From the NCBI GenBank assembly GCA_009746045.1, contig RPFO01000017.1, positions 2,476,040 to 2,540,039 of the forward strand: a DNA stretch of 64,000 nucleotides, written 5' to 3'. The notes under the pieces are model-generated. The model searched no databases and was not told the DNA's origin. It saw only the letters and a program-made list of their open reading frames with translations. The position numbers and the translations under genes are program-made. Shown piece after piece: positions 42,701-53,904 of the stretch (the first letter of the stretch is position 1; each line of letters opens with the position of its first letter). This stretch comes from Mesostigma viride. Lineage: Eukaryota; Streptophyta; Mesostigmatophyceae; Mesostigmatales; Mesostigmataceae.

Positions 42701-45700
42701 CCATCCATCCATCCATCCATCCATCCATCCATCCATCCATCCATCCATCCATCCATCCATCCATCCATCCATCCATCCATCCATCCATCCATCCATCCAT
42801 CCATCCATCCATCCATCCATCCATCCATCCATCCATCCATCCATCCATCCATCCATCCATCCATCCATCCATCCATCCATCCATCCATCCATCCATCCAT
42901 CCATCCATCCATCCATCCATCCATCCATCCATCCATCCATCCATCCATCCATCCATCCATCCATCCATCCATCCATCCATCCATCCATCCATCCATCCAT
43001 CCATCCATCCATCCATCCATCCATCCATCCATCCATCCATCCATCCATCCATCCATCCATCCATCCATCCATCCATCCATCCATCCATCCATCCATCCAT
43101 CCATCCATCCATCCATCCATCCATCCATCCATCCATCCATCCATCCATCCATCCATCCATCCATCCATCCATCCATCCATCCATCCATCCATCCATCCAT
43201 CCATCCATCCATCCATCCATCCATCCATCCATCCATCCATCCATCCATCCATCCATCCATCCATCCATCCATCCATCCATCCATCCATCCATCCATCCAT
43301 CCATCCATCCATCCATCCATCCATCCATCCATCCATCCATCCATCCATCCATCCATCCATCCATCCATCCATCCATCCATCCATCCATCCATCCATCCAT
43401 CCATCCATCCATCCATCCATCCATCCATCCATCCATCCATCCATCCATCCATCCATCCATCCATCCATCCATCCATCCATCCATCCATCCATCCATCCAT
43501 CCATCCATCCATCCATCCATCCATCCATCCATCCATCCATCCATCCATCCATCCATCCATCCATCCATCCATCCATCCATCCATCCATCCATCCATCCAT
43601 CCATCCATCCATCCATCCATCCATCCATCCATCCATCCATCCATCCATCCATCCATCCATCCATCCATCCATCCATCCATCCATCCATCCATCCATCCAT
43701 CCATCCATCCATCCATCCATCCATCCATCCATCCATCCATCCATCCATCCATCCATCCATCCATCCATCCATCCATCCATCCATCCATCCATCCATCCAT
43801 CCATCCATCCATCCATCCATCCATCCATCCATCCATCCATCCATCCATCCATCCATCTCGCATTGCTTACGTTGTGGACGGCTCATCAGGCTCGCGGCTC
43901 ATGAGCGCGCGGATGCCCCCGCAGCTGCGGTGGCCCATCACGATAATGTGCTCCACCTTGAGGTGGTTCACCGCGTACTCGAGCGCCGCAGAGGTGCCGT
44001 GGTACGTGCCCTGGGGGAAGGGAAAAACACGCAAGTCCACCATGTATAAGGATCACAGAGGACAATCGGGATGGGTACGCGGCCCACCATAAAAACCACG
44101 TATCTGGCCTGCGCTGGTTGTCTCCTTGATAAAAACCACGCATTGATATCACCAGCGTGGTGCACGGGGGGTCACAGCCAAAGTGCCACGTCGTACGCTG
44201 TGTCATGTGCCGTGTTGTATGCGGTGCAGCATGCCGTGTGGTGCGCCGCATTTTGTGCCATGTCGGGTGCCGAGCTGTGTGCACAGCACGGCCAGCGCGA
44301 TGGGAGGAGGTGGGAAGGGAACAGGCGGGCCTGAGGATGAAAGGGTTGGAAGGTTAGGAAAGGTACAACAACAGGGTGAAACAGTTGGGTTTCCAAGGAG
44401 ATCCAAGGAAACAGAAGGGGAGCCACCAGCGTGTGCATGGGACAGACCCGCCGCACAGATTGGACTGGAAGTGAGCCCGAAACACACACTTTCAATGCAA
44501 TTCAACAAAAACCTCTGGCGATGCGTTAGAGCCCAGGAATGTTACGATGCAGTCAGCATGACCACCAATCGGGACCCCCCAGGTGCTCTGACTCCCGCCA
44601 GTGCCACCCTACCTAAACTACATCCCATAACGCTTCCCTCCCGTATTGGGGCAGGGAAGTGTACACGTTGCACGTGCTGCCATGCTGCCTGGCAAGCCGG
44701 TTCGTCAATGCACCCCATGTGGCCTTTCCTCTGGTCTCCCTCCCCCCGTCGCCTTTCTTTAGCATACAAGTTCCCTTCCCGTTGGCTGACCCAGCTCCAT
44801 TAGCAACCTTACGTACTGGCCCACTCACCCCACAAGCCACCTGTCATAGTCTCCCTCCCACTCCATGCTCATGAGCGTTCGGTTGGCCCACTTGTGCACT
44901 ATTGCCCTAATGGATGCCTTTCACTGCTTCTCTCCAATTACCCCCGCTATTGGTCCACGAATCCCCCGCCCATACGTGGGCACCCAGGTTTGCCACATTG
45001 CCCACACGTGCCTTACTAAATACCTATCCCCTATCAAGAAACCCTCCCAAGGGCCCACTCACCCCGCGATCGTACATGGGCACTGCGTTTACTACGTTGC
45101 GCCCTGTTGCCCGTGTTGATCAACAACCGCCCCATTCACATTGCCCTCGCGATCGGCCCACTCACCCCCCGCTCATACGTGGGCACCAGGTTGGCCACGT
45201 TGCGCACAGTGAACAGCTGGCCGGGGGCCGCGCGCATGACCATCGTGGCACTGGTGCGCGAGTCACAGCAACCGATGACCATCACCTGGGGCCCGGGGGG
45301 GGAGGATGAGAAGTAATCAGGGGGGAGGGTGGGGGCTTAAAAGGGAGAGCCGATAAAGAAGTAGGGTTGCTGTTATCAGGACGGGAAGAGAGTCAAATAT
45401 GGTCACTCATAAAATCCAGGATAAATGGAAAATTATTAAGATATCAACACAGTTTCTTCGACACAAGACTGGTGATGAGGCAAGGGCAGATCAGGGGGGC
45501 CACGATGGCCGTGGGTGGGTGGATGGATCGTAAGAGACTGCTGAGAAAGGAAGCAGGACGGCTCGGTGCAACGGACTGCTCGCCAGACTGTCACGGAAAC
45601 AGGGGGTCAGACACATAGGTGGTACGAAAGGGGAGCAAACGCAACTGCACCCAGGCAGAGAGCAGGCGGTGTGAGTGAGGGAGTGCCAGCATGCGGGGGT

Positions 45701-47005
45701 GAACCGCAGGTGCCAGGATCAAGGGCATCCGCCTGGCTATACGGAGACACCGCAAAAGATTCAAACAGAGAAAGGGCGAATGCCTGGCAGAAGTACAGGC
45801 TCGTTTGACTCGGGAAACAGCATATGCTCATTTCGCTGCCCTCATCCATGCCAAAGAATGGGACGGGTAACAGCAGTCAGTGCGGTGTTCCGAGCATGGC
45901 TGCATAACGGGGCAGTTATGCTGTGTTCTTGTGCCGCTATTTATTGTTACATATATAGTAACATGGTCCCTGTTGCTGATGCACGGCACAACACGTAGGT
46001 TTGCCAATATGCCGGACGCTGCGGAATCGCTGCCTTGGCGAGAGGCGGACACGGCACGTCAAACCCACTTGGCATGCCTCGGCATCAAACAGGTGGCATG
46101 CCTGAACTTGGTTCACTGCTCATATTGCCAGCACCGGCGAGCCATTCAAGACATGCCCAGCAAATGTCACTTCCGCTAATGGCCCTAGAGAACTGGAATC
46201 CGACCACTAAGGCGTTGCCTCGTGCAGCAGTAGCGTGCAAAACATAATCATTGCCCCAGCCTGGCAACGCAAGGTGTGGAAACCTTGTGAACCGTCCTAG
46301 GCCTAGGCCTGGATCACATCACCCACCTTGGGCGTCTGCCGCACTGACAGCTCCTTCATTAGCGTTGTGTTGCGCCTGTGAGGGGCGGAACCAGAATCAC
46401 AGGGACAGCAGTCCGCAAGGAATACAGTGGCATCAGCGAGGGTTGGAGCTGCCCTGAGGTCTGTAAGTGGGCACGAGCCCCATGCTCGCATATCCCTGTC
46501 ACCTGTAATTGGTTGGTCAGAATGAGCCTGTACACATGGCACTTGGGGGCATGCATGCAAGAGAAGCCAAGGGCGACCATGTGGACAAAGCTGTGACAGC
46601 TGCGTATTCACAAGGGTGAGCTTGGATAGCGAAGCACAGGCAGGCTGGTATTGGAGAGATATATGGGGGATGGATGGAATAACAAGGCCAGATTGACGCA
46701 AGGCCATTCACGCCACGCACAGAAGCATCTTTATCGAGCATGACATGTCACACGATCTAACGCCACGTACAGGAGCATTTCTTATGTGATCGACATACCG
46801 GGATGTTTCCTATAAGAATAGCGTGATGTACGTACAGGAACCTCTCCTGCGATGCCGTGCCACTAGCTTACAAGAGCATCCCTGATCAGGACAACGGGAC
46901 ATTGTGCCAAGTACAGGAACATCTGCTATCTACATACAGGAACATCTCCTGCTTGAACGATGCAAAGTTGCGCTGGAATTCCTCGATGATGTCCATCGCC
47001 GGCGG
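39763..47005 (-). CDS. Beta-carbonic anhydrase (N-terminus unresolved)
   Basis: Six core exons join in phase: 46938-47005, 46327-46375, 45166-45285, 43871-44010, 40277-40382 and 39763-39930 (stop TAG at 39763). Beta-CAs interconvert CO2 and bicarbonate. The joined protein reads [20 protein letters not shown], then [19 protein letters not shown] (zinc Cys and the Asp-Arg catalytic pair in CxDSR), [46 protein letters not shown] (zinc His and Cys), then [43 protein letters not shown] and [13 protein letters not shown]. All three zinc ligands and the catalytic pair are present. The plant/algal type is inferred from [18 protein letters not shown] candidate acidic N-terminal exon at 48218-48526 fits the phase; a plastid transit peptide or signal peptide cannot be assigned. 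The intron between 43871 and 40382 contains about 2.6 kb of simple repeats. Confidence 0.93.
40879..40902 (-). mobile_element. Possible 10-bp SINE-like micro-insertion
   Basis: ACGATGT (40879-40885) and ACGATGT (40896-40902) flank CAAGGAGACA, the reverse complement of the family terminus TGTCTCCTTG. It is short enough for chance to matter. Confidence 0.45.
41024..41166. repeat. (CCCA)n array in carbonic anhydrase intron
   Basis: About 35 pure ACCC/CCCA units. Confidence 0.97.
41359..43857. repeat. 2.5-kb layered tetranucleotide array in carbonic anhydrase intron
   Basis: Successive blocks run CCCT (41359-41667), CCCG with CCGT variants (41668-41920), CCCT (41921-42103), CCCG (42104-42130), CCACCCGT x8 (42133-42196), CCAT x61 (42197-42440), CCACCCGT x9 (42441-42512) and CCAT x336 (42513-43857). 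On the sense strand it begins about 14 bases after the splice donor of the exon at 43871-44010. Open frames of about 900 codons cross it in both directions and are artefacts of tetranucleotide periodicity. Confidence 0.97.
44089..44140 (+). mobile_element. 28-bp SINE-like micro-insertion with 12-bp target duplication
   Basis: ATAAAAACCACG occurs at 44089-44100 and 44129-44140. Between them lie 28 bases ending GCGCTGGTTGTCTCCTTG, the family 3' terminus. It is in a carbonic anhydrase intron. Confidence 0.88.
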
Positions 47006-47097
47006 CTGCAAAGTACACAAGGGCCCCGGGAACGACGGCCACAGAACAGAGGAGATGGGATGATAAGGGCCACAAACAGGAATTTGGGGGACAGCAT

Positions 47098-47308
47098 CTA
47101 TGTATAATAATGATGATATTTGAAAGATATACACAAGACTACTATATAATAATGATATTTGAAATATATAGACAAGACTACTATATAATAATGATATTTG
47201 AAAGGTATAGACAAGACTACTATATAATAATGATATTTGAAAGATATAGCGAAGACTACTACATAATAATGATTTTTGAAAGATATAGACAAGACTACTA
47301 TGTAATAA
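47098..47308. repeat. ~43-bp minisatellite
   Basis: Five copies of a unit with ATAATAATGATATTTGAAAG, ATATAGACAAGACTACTAT. It lies in a probable 5' intron of the carbonic anhydrase gene. Confidence 0.93.
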
Positions 47309-48217
47309 CATTCTATTCCTCGAGCGCTCATCCACATCCACGCTGCCAGGTAGAAGGGTGAGAGAGGACGGTGGCCACCCTCAGCCACCACAAATGGGTG
47401 GTGGTGACCCCATGCTGGTCCACTAGGCAGCGCCATGAGAGGAACACGGCGTTGGCTACTACGTTGCCTGCCGACAACACATTGCGGCTAAAACCGCACC
47501 AGTGGAATGGCGCATGCCAGTGGCTACAGACTTGCTTGCGATGACACCCACACCACCTGTGCAGCTGACGGATCACCTAGACATGTTCCAAAGTGCTGCC
47601 CAAGCCCCAGTCTGCAGTCCTCTGCGTCATGCACCAAATCACATTCCATGATGACCAGCTCAAGTACACATGCTCTACGGCTCAATCTATGGCGTACATA
47701 TGCTCAGTCGCTTCTCGCACTACTTGCTCGTCTAACCCTTCACCCTAGTTTTTGCGCTCTCGTACCGCCTGCCTTCATCTCCCCCCCCCCCTAGCCACCC
47801 TGCCGCCTGCATATCCCCATATATATCCTCCCTGGGTAACCACCGCGACCCAGCGCCCGCTGCTGCCCTTTGCTGCTTTGTCACCACTTCCCTTGCACTC
47901 TGGTGTTGAAGCACTCTGGTGTGATCCCAACTGCCCTGCTATCCGCAACGTGGCACCTGCACATCCTGACCACTTCAACATCCTCACCACCTGAACATCC
48001 TGACCACTTCAACATCCTGACCACCACAACATCCTGACCACTACCACGTCGAGAGGATGTCAGCATGGCGCGCTGCGCTCAGCCCAGCATCTCAGCATCA
48101 GTAATGCCCCGCTGCGCAGCACCTCATCATCATGGTTACGGATCCATGATGACATATTGACATAACCACGTTATGACATGCTGACAATGGGCAGCATCGC
48201 TTCCCCACCACCTTTAC

Positions 48218-48582
48218 CTCCAGCGGGGACGCCACCACCGGTGGCGGCGGCACTGCTTCCACCACCACCTGCGCCACCTCATCCGGCATCGACCGCAGCC
48301 GGATGGATGTGGGGGAGCCGAACAAGTCCTGCGATTCCTTGGGTGACACCAGGCTGTCCGTGATCGTCTCCTCCTGCGCCCCCTCTTGTCCCCTCTCTTG
48401 CATGTCCTGCTGCAGCTGCTCTTGTGTGGCCACTTGCACGGTTACAGCCTCGTTGGCACCTGCGCCCTGCCCCCGGGACTCCAGCGCGGCCTCGTTTTCT
48501 TTCTCTTTCTGCGGCCCCTCTAGCGGCTCTGCACCAGCAGGGTGAGTGATCAGGGCTAGATAGCGAGCGAAGAGCAGCATGT
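48218..48582 (-). CDS. Candidate N-terminal exon of carbonic anhydrase (acidic, low complexity)
   Basis: Open on the minus strand. It has MLLFARYLALITHPAGAEPL at the 5' side (ATG at 48582), then an acidic/Gln-rich stretch ending VASPLE at a GTAAAG donor (exon end 48218) in phase 0, matching the exon 47005-46938. An acceptor GGTGCAG near 48527 allows an alternative shorter exon. The first residues are hydrophobic and could be a signal or anchor. The link to carbonic anhydrase is inferred only from strand, order and phase. Confidence 0.42.
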
Positions 48583-49044
48583 CCTTGGCTGCGCGGCCAT
48601 GCAGGGGTTGCAACAAGGAACAATGATAATTCAGGTCACAATTAGGTGTCCCTATATCCATACTACATAGGTACTAGGCTATTAACCCATACATCCATCT
48701 ATTCATTCTACATAGCAACTGGACAATTAAGACATCTCTCCATGCTACATAGGCCATTGTCATTGTAGTAGACATGGAACCCATCCCTAGTTCATGCTAC
48801 ATAGGGGCTAGATAACTCATCCATATATCCGTATGTGGTACAATTTTAACTCATGGGCACGCGCGTACAAAACCTATGTGTGCCTTCTCCTGCCAGCATC
48901 CATGCAGATGAGGGAAACCTAGATAAGCGTGATCGGACTTCCCAGAGCTGATAATGCTGAACGAGGCCACGAACGAGCTAGCACGCCTGCGAGTCGTGTG
49001 GGAACCAGCATCCAAAGAATACCCTCGACTATACGTTAAGGCAT

Positions 49045-49092
49045 ATTTGTTGAGCGCCACATTGTTGTCTCTTTGACATTTGTAGAGTGCCA
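49045..49092 (+). mobile_element. Possible 18-bp SINE-like micro-insertion
   Basis: ATTTGTTGAGCGCCA (49045-49059) and ATTTGTAGAGTGCCA (49078-49092) flank CATTGTTGTCTCTTTGAC. The duplication has two mismatches, so the copy is older or the match partly accidental. Confidence 0.5.
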
Positions 49093-49134
49093 GCGGGTTG
49101 TCACCTGCTCGTTGTCCACGGTCTCATCTGCACC

Positions 49135-49312
49135 ACCTACCTCCCGAGGAAGTTTCCTTGAGAAAGACCGCGAGGGAGTGGACGAGGGATGACACCACCT
49201 CCTTCTCCTCAGGGTGCTCCCTGGGGGGCAATGCGACAAGGTGGTCCATACCACAAAAATGGTTCGATGGACGGCGCATGAACATGTTTACGGAATGAAC
49301 ATAGACCATCAT
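49135..49312 (-). CDS. Possible exon, unassigned
   Basis: Open minus-strand stretch (MRRPSNHFCGMDHLVALPPR..SSLVHSLAVFLKE) ending at a GTAGGTGG donor. Codon use resembles coding exons. No family is recognised. It could be an upstream exon of carbonic anhydrase. Confidence 0.25.
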
Positions 49313-49799
49313 TGATAGTCAATACGGATCATTGCAGGTGCTTGCTATTGCTAGATCACCGTGCATGGTTAGTTTGCACTTTGCACATGAGCTATTTCAA
49401 GCCGTTGTACATGGGGAAGAACGACCCAAGTAATTAAAATCTTCACTGCGCTAATCGCCTGATCACCACGCACGCGCCCTGGACTCAACGCCACCAAAGT
49501 TGTTTTCATGGAAGGTCTTACGAATCAGGCTGTGCCCAGAATGTAACTAGCTAGGCTGCTTGGATTCTTTAAGACACTTCAATGCTCATGGCATACACTT
49601 TTGCCTTCCCATTTCCCTCGCCCCCGCATTATTAACGGCGGAGTCGTGACCTGTCCCCCCTTCGTTCACCAAGCTTATCCCGGCACAAGTGGAGAGCTGA
49701 CAACCAGATTGCAGAAGAACTAGTAAGATTGCAAAATGGCCGATGAGCCACACAATTAGTGATGGTCAAAATTAGTGATTGCCAGGCATTCAAATCGCC
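49313..49799. other. Stretch without a recognised gene
   Basis: Mixed-composition sequence with no motif, repeat or coding pattern that I can support. Confidence 0.5.
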
Positions 49800-50112
49800 T
49801 GCTTACCTTATGTAAATTTTTATGGTCGCCAGGTCCTGGTCAACGGGCTGGGCAAGCTCGGTGGCTTCGGCGAAAGCGCTGGGCCAAGGAGACCTGACGG
49901 AGTATAACATTTTTGAGTTGACACACGCACTTCGAAAAGACAAGTTTAGAGGAGAAACTTTGCAGCAGCGACAAAAGAGAGCCGATTGGATTGTGAACGG
50001 AATACGACATTGATATATAATATATATGTATCTCTGGTTAGCGTTGGCTTTTAAAAGCGTTTGTTTATTTTTGCGTGGGTGCCTTTACTCTGATGTAAGT
50101 AACTATATTTTT
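49800..50112 (+). mobile_element. 3' relic related to the RLE-type LINE
   Basis: A short coding remnant (to the stop at 50011) is followed by a 3' region resembling that of the copies at 53908-55427: GCGT..GCTTT, ACTCTG.TGTAAGTAA.TATAT and a final TTAATATATATC. It is diverged. Confidence 0.45.
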
Positions 50113-50129
50113 TAATATATATCAATGTC

Positions 50130-50930
50130 TTACCCTGATTCCGACATGAGGGGGAATGTGGAGATTGGGTCAACTTTTGGAACAGGCTTTCGCTTAATGA
50201 ACCGGTGATAAAAGCTTTTCCTTGCCCTTGACAGCTTAGAATTCTTGTGCGCAGCCCCGTGGGCACCTTCCATGCCCGCCGGCGCCGACGTGAAGGTCGG
50301 GGTCGCAAGTACCACATTGTTATCGACAGTATTTTTGGCCGAGAGCAAACCCGCATCCTTTCTTTGCAAGGATGGGTCTAACGTGGCCATGACGCCCGCC
50401 GCGCCCAGAGAGCAGTCTCTAGTGCCAGGAAGTTTAGTCACAAATATCTGAACAATATTTGCTGTTTCGCATCGACGCTTTTGATCCAGGTCAATTGTGT
50501 TCCTGTTTTCGTCGTATCTTATTCAAGTATTTGACTTGTAAATAAAATACTTCTTGCTTCTTGCCTTTACCGTCTTACAGAGCGCGGCAGCAAGCTGCCG
50601 GCCGCCGGGTAAATAGCATTTCCGACAGTGCACGCCCTACGCCATGCGCGTCCTCAGCACAATTTACGAGGCGTGCACTTGATTCCCCCGCCGAGATGAC
50701 ATCCGGCCAAGCACACTCCGAAGAGGTGCAACTTGGCGTCAAAAGCCAGCACCATTCTCGAGCGGAAACCGACGTCGTCCTGCGTACGAGTACGGCCCCA
50801 CTTGTTTGTGAAGGAAAAGTGGGGGACAATTCATTGACCGTACCCAACTATCCAGCCCAATTACTCCATGTGTGACTTAGGTAGTCCATCTGGACGACAC
50901 GTGTACGCACGTGATATACAGGTTCCGCTT
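50130..50930. other. Unassigned sequence with two open frames
   Basis: A 103-codon minus-strand frame (50130-50441; MTKLPGTRDCSLGAAGVMAT) and a 104-codon plus-strand frame (50561-50875) show no motif. TGTAAATAAAATAC at about 50536 could be a poly(A) signal for a plus-strand transcript. Function unknown. Confidence 0.25.
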
Positions 50931-51051
50931 GTGTGCTTGTGTGCTTGTGTGCTCGAGTGCTTGTGTGCTTGTGTGCTTGTGTGCTTGTGTGCTTGTGTGC
51001 TTGTGTGCTTGTGTGCTTGTGTGCTTGTGTGCTTGTGTGCTTGTGTGCTTG
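50930..51051. repeat. (TGTGCTTG)n octamer array
   Basis: About 15 units with one TCGAGTGC variant. Confidence 0.96.
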
Positions 51052-51059
51052 GATACACA

Positions 51060-52079
51060 GGTTCCCGAATGAGGCCGTGTGGTTGATATGGCCAGGAGGC
51101 GCTCTACTGTGCTCTGCACTAGTGCGGCTTGCCTGGAGGCCGAACAGAAAAAACCCACTGCCACACACCGTCGGCGCAAGCGTGCAGGATCCGCTTTCAC
51201 GATCACGAGGAGAACTGACATTGGCATTCTACGCGTCATGGCATGTTGCTACATTCGTGATTACCCAGCGACTGCCGCAGCGAATCACACCAAATTTGGC
51301 AGCCAAATTTCAGATGGGCTAGTGGTGTCAGTCATCTGCCGAGCCAGATTCCGATCCCCATGTAGGCATGGACATATTTATGCGACTTTAATGTGCTAAA
51401 TAAGTGCTGACAAAGTACCCACTTCACCTTTGCGTGCAGCTGGGCTTCAATGTCCAGAGTTGTCTTTCGGAATTGGCATACAAATATTGGCATATTGCGT
51501 GGGCGTCGGGGGTGGTTCACTTTCCCCACAGGAAAAGCTTGCGGCTTATTAAAGGCGCAGCGAAGGAGGGCAGAAGGCGAAAAGGAACTCATTTATCTTT
51601 TTACGTTCATGTGAACTAATCAAGCAATTTTCCAACGAAGCAACTTGCACCAACACGGCAAGTCGCTCAATCGGATATCCCCGGCCAATAAAACGATCTG
51701 GGGCATGATTCCCCTGGGCCGGGGGTGCAATGTGCCCCGGCCGTGTGACATTGCATTGCTATGGAGACGTGAGCAAACAGGCAGCTAGTCATGCTAGGCG
51801 AGGCGCATAGCTAGGCTGGCTGATGTAGTGTTGGCTACTGGTTAGGCTATGGGCATGCATGGCTACGTTTTAGCTAGGCACCTGCATAATAACTAAAAAT
51901 TTTGCATTGCACTATGGACGGATGGCGGTGTCGATCCAGGTTGCATCACCCGAGCTTGGGTGTGACTACGTGGCTAGTCTAGCCAGTAGGACCGGCTTCC
52001 ACAGCCATGGTCGGTTGTTGATGGCATGATCTATAGGCATCGTAATTGCATGTAGCAATACGGCTGGGTTACAGCCATA
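51060..52079. other. Stretch without a recognised gene
   Basis: Short open frames only, up to about 130 codons with no motif. 51700-52080 is unassigned repeat-like sequence. Confidence 0.45.
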
Positions 52080-52257
52080 ACCGACTATATCCGAGCGAGC
52101 AGATGCACATTGAATTGCGACTAGTTAATTAGTTAAGAGTTATAGTTAGATAACTTAGAATTTGCGGCTTCGCTCACCCCCATCCACCAGCAAGGAAATA
52201 CGTGCTACATGATCTCCCCACGGAGTCAGGTTAAAATTTAATTTTATTAATTGCATG
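52080..52257 (+). mobile_element. 3' end of the ORF2 LINE, 5'-truncated
   Basis: Contains GCGGCTTCGCTCACCCCCAT, CAGCAAGGAAATACGTGCTA, the terminal hairpin at 52213-52226 and a TTTAATTTTATTAA tail. It matches 18340-18450 and the minus-strand tail at 55439-55560. Confidence 0.8.
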
Positions 52258-52577
52258 CCCGAAATCCTTTAGTCAATTGTTGATGATTGCTCTGTTCCAG
52301 GCCAATATTTACCCAGCAAGTGCGCTGGCAACGTATACCATATTAATTAATTAATGAGAACAGATCTCCGTGGGGAGCATAAGTAGCACATATTCCTGAG
52401 AAGGGGCTTATGGTTTTGAATACATTCTGGGCTACAATGTATACCTGCCGACCGGTGGGGGATGTAAACTGCCATGCACCTGAGTATACATACTAGATGG
52501 GTGCACAAGGTGCACCTGCACCACCATGGTGTATCATATACCTATATGAAAGGCCTGGCATGGCCGGGATGGAAGAT

Positions 52578-52735
52578 GTCAAGATGGTTATCAAGGAGAC
52601 GTACTTAACCAGCGCAGTCCAGAAATCGGGAGAATCCGGACCCTGATGATGGTAGCTAGCGAGCCTGCCGTGATCTTTTCCGCGTTTTCCAGTCGTTCAG
52701 GATGATGAATATGAATGGGGATGGAAATGTGTAGC
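52578..52735 (-). mobile_element. SINE-like copy, minus orientation
   Basis: Begins ATCAAGGAGAC..ACCAGCGC and runs through GAATCCGGACC and CAGGATGATGAATATGAAT. It forms a large inverted pair with the copy at 52894-53032. Confidence 0.8.
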
Positions 52736-52884
52736 CTTGTGCATTGAAATTATATGGCTCATGGCTTACGTGTAGCTAGAGAGACTAGAAGACCTAGACA
52801 GTGGGGCCGGAACAGCTTGCTTGATCAGGGCGCGAGTTTCCAGCCTAACTGGCCGGGAGTGTCTAGTGGAACATGGTTATGGCT

Positions 52885-53041
52885 ATAGACAATTACACAT
52901 TGGATACACATTTCCATCACCATTCATATTCATCATCCTGAACGACTCGAACACGCGGACAAGATAACGGCAGGCTCGAGCTACCATGGTCCGGATTCTC
53001 CCGATTTCTGGCCTGCGCTGGTTGTCTCCTTGATAGACAAT
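52885..53041 (+). mobile_element. SINE-like copy with 9-bp target duplication
   Basis: ATAGACAAT at 52885-52893 and 53033-53041 flanks 139 bp ending CTGCGCTGGTTGTCTCCTTG. Confidence 0.85.
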
Positions 53042-53904
53042 AGATAGGGCATCATTGGCCTCTCAGCAGAGAATAACTCTCTCACATGGGCAAAGCATGG
53101 CTATTGCGTCATCTGGTGTGGGCCGGTCCCATCATAGGCACACATCAGTACATGGCCATGCATGCACGTCTAGCTGCTAGGCGCCTTACTATTCCACACT
53201 ACTGTCAGAGCACTATAGTTCCCTAGGCTGGGTTTGCTTGCCAGGCCGGGGTACTGGGGCGGCGGCGGGCCGGTACGTCGCGGGGGTCACCTGCGGCCAT
53301 GCAGTTCTTGTGGTCGACGTAGATGACCGCCACCTGGCTCCAGTACACCAGCTTCGACTTCCGGCTGCTGCCTGCCGGATCGAGTTGGAGGTAGGTCGTC
53401 CATAGCTCCCGTTGCCGTTGTTGCTGTGCCAGGGTGACCAAGTCGTCGTCCAGCGTGTAGGAGGTCCCCACGAGCCTCTTGCGGACGCTTGAGAAACAGC
53501 AGCTTGTCGATCCGACGTGCTCAAAGGTGAGCAGCAGCGGGGGCGGTCCCGCCTTACCCCGCGAGCGGGGAAGGCGGAGGACCTCCAGCTTGCATGAGCT
53601 CCCCTATTCATGAGGGCCATTCCGGGGCAAGGATTTCGTTCTCAACCGCCTTGGCAAGGGACTTGGAGTTCACCTAAGTTTATATGCGCGCATAAACTTA
53701 ATATAGGTTAGCCCCGGCCCCTGGCCCTTTCCCCCGCCCCCCCACGTACCGGCCTAGCTCGTACCCCGGAAAATTTATGATATGATGAACAAATATAAAT
53801 AGTCAGTGTTACGCAGTGCCGTACGTTGCTGCCCCGCCGCCCCCCCGGCCCAATGTACACTCAGTGCGGGGGTATACGTCACAAAAAGCCAAGTATATAT
53901 ATCG

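Larger units (their letters stand above)
52340..53640 (-). mobile_element. ORF1-only retroposon, second copy, interrupted by SINE-like insertions
   Basis: The C-terminal part of ORF1 (53215-53640) reads YTLDDDLVTLAQQQRQRELW and TYLQLD, with the upstream part in another frame. It is followed directly on the minus strand by the family 3' region (53041-53215 and 52340-52570), the hairpin at 52365-52378 and a TTAATTAATTAA tail. As in the copy at 58890-59991, no ORF2 lies between ORF1 and the tail. SINE-like copies at 52578-52735 and 52894-53032 are inserted in its 3' region. Confidence 0.78.

Noticed and set aside
40829-44092. Very long open frames (800-1087 codons) on both strands of HPSI, WMDG, PPSL or EGGR repeats
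   Set aside because: They are produced by tetranucleotide arrays that stay open in several frames and both directions. They lie in a carbonic anhydrase intron.
52578-53032. A single foldback transposon made of two inverted SINE-like arms
   Set aside because: The right arm has its own 9-bp target duplication (ATAGACAAT), so two independent insertions in opposite orientation are simpler.
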